Shown here: piece after piece, positions 59,165-64,000 of the stretch
Layout: each line of letters begins with the position of its first letter
Numbering within the stretch: position 1 is the first letter of the stretch
DNA from: an uncultured bacterium
Lineage (GTDB): Bacteria > Muiribacteriota > Ozemobacteria > Ozemobacterales > Ozemobacteraceae
Assembly (NCBI GenBank): GCA_937949615.1
Contig: CALEDQ010000019.1
Coordinates: 62,001-126,000 of the forward strand
Direction: 5' to 3'
DNA length: 64,000 nucleotides
Notes under the pieces: model-generated
Seen by the model: only the letters and a program-made list of their open reading frames with translations
The model's database searches: none
Told to the model about the DNA's origin: nothing
Program-made: the position numbers and the translations under genes

Positions 59165-60288
59165 ATATTGCACAGACTCCCAAAAAGACCGGCGGAATCT
59201 GCGGTGATGCGGTAAATTCGTTCAGAACTCCCGAAGCAACGGTGATTCTGCTTGTCGACGGCGTTGGTTCAGGCATAAAAGCCAATATTTACGCCAACAT
59301 GGCCTGCTCAAGACTTGAAAAGCTTCTTGAGTCAGGCTTTTCGCTGCGCCGTGCCTTCTCTTCGCTGGTCAAGACCATGCACGAATCGCGCGGCAGCGAC
59401 ATGCCCTACGCAGTCTTTTCGGTGATCCGCATTCTCAACAACGGTGAAGCGACAATACTTGCCTACGAAATGCCGGAGGCTATTTTTATTGGCCGCCACT
59501 CGGCCGCGGTTCTGCCCAGACGCAATTTTACGCTCGAACGCGAGGTCATCAGCGAAAGCAACCTGTTTCTTGAACCGGGCGAAGGACTGCTGCTGTTTTC
59601 TGACGGTATCACTCTGGCCGGCATCGGCGGTAAAACCCGGCTTGGCTGGAATATCAACGAAATCTGCCGTTTCGTTAACGACAGCCTGGTTGCCGGCGAA
59701 AAAAAGAAAAAGCTTTATCAGCGCATTCATCAGCAGGCTCGCGAGCTCTGGGGAACGCCATGTGGTGACGACTGCACGGTTCTCAGTGCCTTCTGCCGCC
59801 AGGGCAAAGTGGTGAATATCTTTACCGGGCCACCGGCACAGAGCGGCGACGACCGCAAGGTCATCGAAAACTTTCTTGCACTGCCCGGCACCAGAATTGT
59901 CGCCGGGGCGACCACCGCCCAGATAGTCGCAAGACATCTCGGCCGTGAACTCAAGATCAATGCAGCTGACACAAGCATGATCGCGCCGCCCGGTTACAGC
60001 ATCGAAGGCATAGATCTGGTTACCGAAGGCGCCGTGACACTCAATCAGCTCTACAATATTCTCGATGCCGACCCGATTTATTTCGAGCCCGATTCTTCAG
60101 TCACCAGATTTTATGATGCAATCATCGATGCCGACCGCATCAACTTCATCGTTGGAGTGGCAAAAAACGCCGGGCACGGCGATATTGCCTTCAGACAGCA
60201 GGGCATCATTCCGCGTCAGAAAATCGTCGAACTGCTGGCAGAAAAGCTGACCGTCGAAGGCAGACTGATCGACATCAAAATGGTTTAG
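59140..60288 (+). CDS. SpoIIE/PP2C phosphatase of sensory module 2
   Basis: 382 residues. The catalytic PP2C domain shows VDGVGSG, LFSDGITLAG and DDCTVLSAF. The same C-terminal domain as in the 54463 product follows (RIVAGATTAQIVARHLGRE, EGIDLVTEGAVTL). It starts inside the end of the HydS-like gene. Last gene of the cluster; no T-run terminator is visible behind it. The target phosphoprotein is unknown. Confidence 0.88.
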   Translation: MGYIHVEIDIAQTPKKTGGICGDAVNSFRTPEATVILLVDGVGSGIKANIYANMACSRLEKLLESGFSLRRAFSSLVKTMHESRGSDMPYAVFSVIRILNNGEATILAYEMPEAIFIGRHSAAVLPRRNFTLEREVISESNLFLEPGEGLLLFSDGITLAGIGGKTRLGWNINEICRFVNDSLVAGEKKKKLYQRIHQQARELWGTPCGDDCTVLSAFCRQGKVVNIFTGPPAQSGDDRKVIENFLALPGTRIVAGATTAQIVARHLGRELKINAADTSMIAPPGYSIEGIDLVTEGAVTLNQLYNILDADPIYFEPDSSVTRFYDAIIDADRINFIVGVAKNAGHGDIAFRQQGIIPRQKIVELLAEKLTVEGRLIDIKMV

Positions 60289-60412
60289 ACACAAACATGG
60301 TTTAATAATTTTTCCACTCCCGGATTGAAAAAACTTTTGTTATGATTATTCCGTATAGTTATCAGTATGGTGTTTTTCTTAGCCGGAGTTATGTACCCCG
60401 GGAGGTATAAAA

Positions 60413-61441
60413 ATGAAAAAATTCATTCTGGGCCTGATGCTTCTTGCCACTCCCATGGCTGTTCCAGCCATGGGAATCGACAGCGACAGCAGCAACCCGT
60501 TCAATGTAGAAAAAGTCAATATTCCGGCGAGCGCTTCGGTGAATGGCGGGGCCGGCGCGGCTGAGGCCGCAGCACCGGCGGCAGCTGGCGCCAACGAAAT
60601 CAAACCCGGCACCATTGGCTTTGTCAACGTAAATACCAGGCTCAACGTTCGCACCTCCCCCTGGGGAAAAATCATCGGCAAGCTCTACGACGGCGACAAA
60701 CTGCGAATTGTAGCCCGCGAGGGCGACTGGCTGAAGATTCACTACAACGGTGGCTATGCCTACGTTCACAGCAACTACGTCGAAATCGGCGAAGAGCGCG
60801 TTAATCGGCCCGAAGCCGACGAAGATGCTGGCAGCACCAGCGGCAATCCTACTGCCGGCGTACCCGACGGCACCCTCGACCCGGCCCGCTTTGGCTACGA
60901 CAACAAGCGCTTCAGCGCAGTCTTTGATATTGTTGAAAAGTTCTGCTCAGCCAACAAAGCCTATGTTTTCGGCGCCGGCCACACAAAAAGCTCTGGCTAC
61001 ACCGAAAAAACCGACTGCTCAGGCTTCGTCGGCCAGTTCATTCAGAAAATGGCGGCGGCTTCCGGTATTCCGCCGGTTTTCCCGGCCAACAGCTGGTATC
61101 CTTCAAGCCAGATTTATAAAAATCAGTATACCAACAAGATTACTTCTTCCTTTCCGCCACCGAACCCGCGCGACTCGATCAAACCAGGCGATGTTTTCGT
61201 AATGAACCCGGGCAGCAGTGGCATCGGCCATGTCGGGCTGTTCATGGGCTACACCTCTTCAGGTCAGCCGATCATCGCTCACTCGACCCCAACCCGCGTC
61301 AGCAGGGATACCCGCATCGCCGGCAAAGTCGGCTACTCAGGGGTACGAATAGAAGTATTGCCATCACGCTACAAATCACGCTGGGCCGGCGTTTATCGCA
61401 TCAAGAACATGGACAGCATGCTCAACAAGCTCTCTCAATGA
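60413..61441 (+). CDS. NlpC/P60 cell-wall endopeptidase with SH3 domain
   Basis: 342 residues: signal peptide (about 1-19), an Ala/Gly linker, a bacterial SH3 domain (about 65-125, LNVRTSPWGKIIGKL, GDWLKIHYNGGYAYVHS) and an NlpC/P60 catalytic domain (about 165-330). The catalytic Cys lies in KTDCSGFVGQF, the His in IGHVGLFMGY and the third polar residue in IIAHST. It likely cleaves peptidoglycan stem peptides. GGGAGGT precedes the ATG by seven bases. Overlaps the propeller gene by four bases. Confidence 0.92.
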   Translation: MKKFILGLMLLATPMAVPAMGIDSDSSNPFNVEKVNIPASASVNGGAGAAEAAAPAAAGANEIKPGTIGFVNVNTRLNVRTSPWGKIIGKLYDGDKLRIVAREGDWLKIHYNGGYAYVHSNYVEIGEERVNRPEADEDAGSTSGNPTAGVPDGTLDPARFGYDNKRFSAVFDIVEKFCSANKAYVFGAGHTKSSGYTEKTDCSGFVGQFIQKMAAASGIPPVFPANSWYPSSQIYKNQYTNKITSSFPPPNPRDSIKPGDVFVMNPGSSGIGHVGLFMGYTSSGQPIIAHSTPTRVSRDTRIAGKVGYSGVRIEVLPSRYKSRWAGVYRIKNMDSMLNKLSQ

Positions 61442-62424
61442 TCAGATCCTTTAAAACTCTTGCACTGCTGTTTGCTTTCGCTTTCAACCTTACCGCCGGT
61501 GCCGATACCGAGCTGGTCAAACTGCCCGATGTCGAATTCTCCCGTTGGCTTGCGTTTTCTCAGGGCGACACCCCGAATCAGCTTTTGTGGCTGAGTGAAG
61601 ACAACGGCGGCGTTCTCGACGGCCCATTTCAGGGCCCGATGGCTTTTGTAACCGACCGCAACGGCAATCTCTGGGCCGGCGACACACTGAATGCCAGGAT
61701 AACGGCATTCTCACCCAAAGGCCGACCGATCAAGGTCATCGATCTGATCAAAACAGCAAAAGAAGCCGGGCTGGCAACTGACCCGGTTCTTGTCGACCTT
61801 ACTCCCGGGTTTCCGGGGAAACTGCTCGCTGCCGATGCTGCCAACAATGCCATCATCGAGATCGACCTGCGAAAAGCACCGCCACGGGCTTTTCTGCCAG
61901 CTTCAGGCTCGAATGGCTGGCAGCAGATCAACCAGCTGCACAGCGACCAGCATGGCAATATTTATATTGAAGACGTGGCTTCGCGCCGCACCTTCATTCT
62001 CAACCGTGATGGCAAACCGGCCGGTAAACCTCTCGATGGGCTGATCGGCATTGCCGTTTCACGCGAAAGCCGTATTGCAGTGCTGGCCGCCGACGAAAAG
62101 ATTGCCGGTGTCTGGCAGATTCTCACAGCCGCCAGGCCTGGCGACAAACTCGAACACCTCTCGTTCGTCAGAGATGATGAACCGGTTATCTGGTGCGCTC
62201 TACAGGGCTACGATGCCAAAAACCGCCTGCATATAATTTATGATACGACTTCTTCCAGGTATTATCTGACCCTGGCCAGTGATGGCACCGTCTTACGCAA
62301 ACTGCAGACAGCCCACCCCGACCCCGGCTACGACCCGACCCGACCCGACTGGGTCGACGCGCACGGTCGCCTCTACAAGGTCAAAATCGCCTCAGGCACG
62401 CTTGCGGTAATGACTCTCAAGTAA
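61438..62424 (+). CDS. Exported beta-propeller (NHL-like) protein
   Basis: 328 residues with a signal peptide (about 5-21) and repeated blade-like segments (TDRNGNLWAGDTLNARITAF, LLAADAANNAIIEIDL, DQHGNIYIEDVASRRTFIL, DAKNRLHIIYDTTSS). Five or six blades are discernible. The role is unknown; coupling to the NlpC/P60 gene by ATGA overlap suggests an envelope function, perhaps as a partner or regulator of the hydrolase. Confidence 0.75.
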   Translation: MIRSFKTLALLFAFAFNLTAGADTELVKLPDVEFSRWLAFSQGDTPNQLLWLSEDNGGVLDGPFQGPMAFVTDRNGNLWAGDTLNARITAFSPKGRPIKVIDLIKTAKEAGLATDPVLVDLTPGFPGKLLAADAANNAIIEIDLRKAPPRAFLPASGSNGWQQINQLHSDQHGNIYIEDVASRRTFILNRDGKPAGKPLDGLIGIAVSRESRIAVLAADEKIAGVWQILTAARPGDKLEHLSFVRDDEPVIWCALQGYDAKNRLHIIYDTTSSRYYLTLASDGTVLRKLQTAHPDPGYDPTRPDWVDAHGRLYKVKIASGTLAVMTLK

Positions 62425-62451
62425 GCATAAGCGCAACGATCATGATGTAAC

Positions 62452-62487
62452 CTGCCCTGCCAGACCTGAATGGCAGGGCAGATTTTT
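62452..62487 (+). terminator. Rho-independent terminator
   Basis: CTGCCCTGCCA (62452-62462) pairs perfectly with 62471-62481 around eight bases, followed by ATTTTT. It ends the NlpC/P60-propeller operon. Confidence 0.9.
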
Positions 62488-62525
62488 GTTGCGCAAAACG
62501 CGGGTTTGCGCTAATCTCTGCGGTC

Positions 62526-63230
62526 ATGGGAAAAAAGAAACTGATCAGATTCAGGGAAAATGCCACTTTTCCGGAGCTTTTTGAGCCGCCGGCGCTTGAA
62601 CTTCTTGCCAGAGACCACGAACTAAAAGGGCGCTGGGCAGAAGGCTATTTTGGCAACAGCAACCCGATCATTCTTGAGCTCGGCTGTGGCCGAGGCGAAT
62701 ACACTGTCGGCCTGGCACAGCTTTTTCCCGAACAGAATTTCATCGGCGTCGATATCAAGGGTTCAAGGCTCAACTTCGGAGTTAAAGCCATTCGCCAGGC
62801 CGGAATCAGAAACGCCTGCTTTGTTCGCAGTCAGATTGAGCTGCTGAACCGCATTTTTGACCACGAGATAAGCGAAATCTGGGTCACTTTTCCCGACCCA
62901 TTCCACGGCAGGGTGCATCGAAGACTGACTGCACCGGCTTTTCTCAACCGGTATCTTGGCGTGATCACCAGAGATGGCACCATCTGCCTCAAGACCGACG
63001 ACTTCAATCTCTATGATTTCACCCGCGGTATCGCCAGCGAAAACGGTCTCGAAATCATTGACGACACTGACGATCTCTATAACTCGCCGTTGCTGCTCGC
63101 AACGCCGCAGATTCAGACCACCTACGAAAAGCGCTTTCTTAACGAAGGCAAGAAAATCTGTCTGCTGCGCTTCAAGCTGGATCGGGTAATAAAGCCTCTG
63201 CCAAAGAAACAGAAGCAGACTGCCGTCTGA
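62526..63230 (+). CDS. trmB: tRNA (guanine-N7-)-methyltransferase TrmB
   Basis: 234 residues. It makes m7G46 in tRNA variable loops using SAM. Motifs: ILELGCGRGEYTVGLA, FIGVDIKGSRL, and the TrmB signature TFPDPFHGRVHRRL, a variant of FPDPWxKxRHxKRR. The C-terminal TTYEKRFLNEGK is the guanine-pocket motif. No strong ribosome site before the ATG. It has a Lys-rich tail. Confidence 0.92.
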   Translation: MGKKKLIRFRENATFPELFEPPALELLARDHELKGRWAEGYFGNSNPIILELGCGRGEYTVGLAQLFPEQNFIGVDIKGSRLNFGVKAIRQAGIRNACFVRSQIELLNRIFDHEISEIWVTFPDPFHGRVHRRLTAPAFLNRYLGVITRDGTICLKTDDFNLYDFTRGIASENGLEIIDDTDDLYNSPLLLATPQIQTTYEKRFLNEGKKICLLRFKLDRVIKPLPKKQKQTAV

Positions 63231-63686
63231 TTTTCTTTACCATGCCGGCTATCGCCCGATTCGTCGTTGCGACCCGTCATCATTGTCATTTCAATGGTCC
63301 GCAGATTTCGATTATCAGCCGATTCTAGTATAGCACCCATCATAACTCACCCGTTCGTGCCGGTTATGACTATATTGAAAGATTCAATATCACAGGGCCG
63401 GCTACGAAATAACAGATATAATTCAAGACAAAACACGATATATCGTAGCAAAAATCCGAGAAACAAAAACCAGAAGCGCTCTAATTGCCACTTTTTGTAT
63501 ATCAATTAACATGGCACGGTAAATGCTACTAATATAGTAGTGTTGATTCCTCCAACACCCTGAAACCAAGTTGAACGACCAAGGAGCAAGCCTATGAGAT
63601 GAGTAGAGGGTTCACCTGCGCGTGACTCCCTCTGAGCACTCTAGTTTTTTCATGCAACAACCTCTCTCTCTGATTCTAAACCCCTT
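63231..63686. other. Gene-free region with small palindromes
   Basis: No supportable protein gene. It holds the perfect palindrome-like CTACTAATATAGTAG near 63524-63538, the adjoining GTGTTGATTCCTCCAACAC hairpin, and AGAGGG...CCCTCT arms at about 63604-63632. These precede a real terminator, so a plus-strand untranslated RNA is possible. No promoter was assigned. Confidence 0.35.
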
Positions 63687-63717
63687 AAACGGCCCGAAAA
63701 AGTCGAGCCGTTTTTTT
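63687..63717 (+). terminator. Rho-independent terminator without a protein gene
   Basis: AACGGC...GCCGTT with an inner CGA/TCG pairing, then seven T. It lies over 450 bases after trmB, so it may end a non-coding transcript in this gap. Confidence 0.7.
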
Positions 63718-63789
63718 CTTTTAGCTATTTTTAGCAACTCTACAGCTTGTCTGCAAACGCTGTTTCTTTGTTTAAGCCAGATTTGTCCA

Positions 63790-64000
63790 ATCGCCTGAAT
63801 TAGCAGAATGAAAGGCCTGAAAAAGCCAGACCCAGGGGGATTATTGCGGCCGGCTACGGGTACAGAAATTGCTGTCGGCAGAGCGTTCTACCTCGACCTA
63901 TATGGTTGGTTAGGAATAGCGCCGCAAGGCGCGACGGTCGGCTGGTTCAACCAGCCAGTCGATCGGGAGATCTCTCCCCCGGGGTCGGCCTCAAAAGCCG
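63790..64000 (+). ncRNA. Highly structured RNA, possibly HEARO/omega-RNA, runs off window
   Basis: At least six hairpins in a row within 190 bases. They are GGC...GCC (63814-63827), GCCG-ACAG loop CTGT-CGGC (63849-63879), CTACC/GGTTAG with inner ACC/GGT (about 63888-63913), GCGCC-GCAA-GGCGC (63919-63932), GGCTGG-TTCAA-CCAGCC (63940-63956), GGGAGA-TC-TCTCCC (63965-63978) and CGGC...GCCG (63986-64000). There is no open frame across it. Density, GNRA loop and order remind me of HEARO RNAs, the guide RNAs (omega-RNAs) upstream of IscB/IsrB nuclease genes, but this is recognition by eye only. Self-splicing introns or other large ncRNAs are alternatives. Confidence 0.45.

Noticed and set aside
60289..60412. 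c-di-AMP riboswitch in front of the NlpC/P60 gene
   Set aside because: Such riboswitches often precede wall hydrolases, but only about 120 bases are available and no matching core was seen.

Overview
Organism. All signals point to an anaerobic, Gram-negative-type (diderm) bacterium. The window carries a Rex-linked NAD(H)-dependent trimeric [FeFe] hydrogenase operon, further [FeFe] hydrogenase homologues, an RND/outer-membrane efflux system, two hybrid histidine kinases and many exported proteins of unknown function. This resembles gene content reported for deep-branching fermenters such as Candidatus Riflebacteria or Thermotogae-like lineages, but no rRNA or other phylogenetic marker is present, so the taxonomic call is only a guess. 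No tRNA, rRNA or CRISPR array was recognised.

Layout. 1-2745: 3' part of a hybrid histidine kinase. 2810-5079: NfeD/flotillin membrane pair. 5.2-12.9 kb: a GT87-type glycosyltransferase, a Gly/Ser/Gln-repeat exported protein, a methyltransferase, a TrhP-like U32 protein, an adenylate cyclase fused to an RDD membrane domain, and a membrane-anchored 2H phosphoesterase. 12.95-20.6 kb: TetR, adaptor and an RND permease fused to a TolC-like protein, then an MFS transporter. 20.7-31.4 kb: a tyrosine phosphatase, a second large hybrid kinase, YhbY, HAD and DUF1232 proteins, a sulfatase-like/methyltransferase/small membrane protein operon, and asparagine synthetase AsnA. 32.5-37.8 kb: rex-hydC-hydB-hydA. 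38.2-45.1 kb: an AT-richer accessory island with VapBC, YggL, an orphan HigA-like antitoxin, a metallophosphatase, a helical-repeat protein, and decayed copies of the VapBC block. 45.1-52.1 kb: exported unknowns, a fused spermidine-synthase-like protein, a Ca2+/Na+ antiporter and a lysozyme-like protein. 52.1-60.3 kb: two adjacent sensory [FeFe]-hydrogenase/PP2C modules. 60.4-63.2 kb: an NlpC/P60 endopeptidase, a beta-propeller protein and TrmB. 63.2-64.0 kb: no protein genes, but a densely structured RNA-like sequence running off the window end.

How the parts fit. The clearest system is redox and hydrogen control. Rex, the NADH/NAD+ sensor, heads the bifurcating-type hydrogenase operon. Two close matches to the Rex box sit on the promoter of the distant sensory cluster at 52.15-52.21 kb. 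That cluster encodes two PAS-containing HydS-like proteins with altered H-cluster pockets, each followed by a SpoIIE/PP2C phosphatase with a shared extra C-terminal domain, two thioredoxin-fold [2Fe-2S] proteins and one group-B-like hydrogenase. The inferred logic is that Rex sets expression by NADH state while the HydS proteins read H2 or redox and control the phosphatases. The phosphatase targets and the HydEFG maturases are not in the window.
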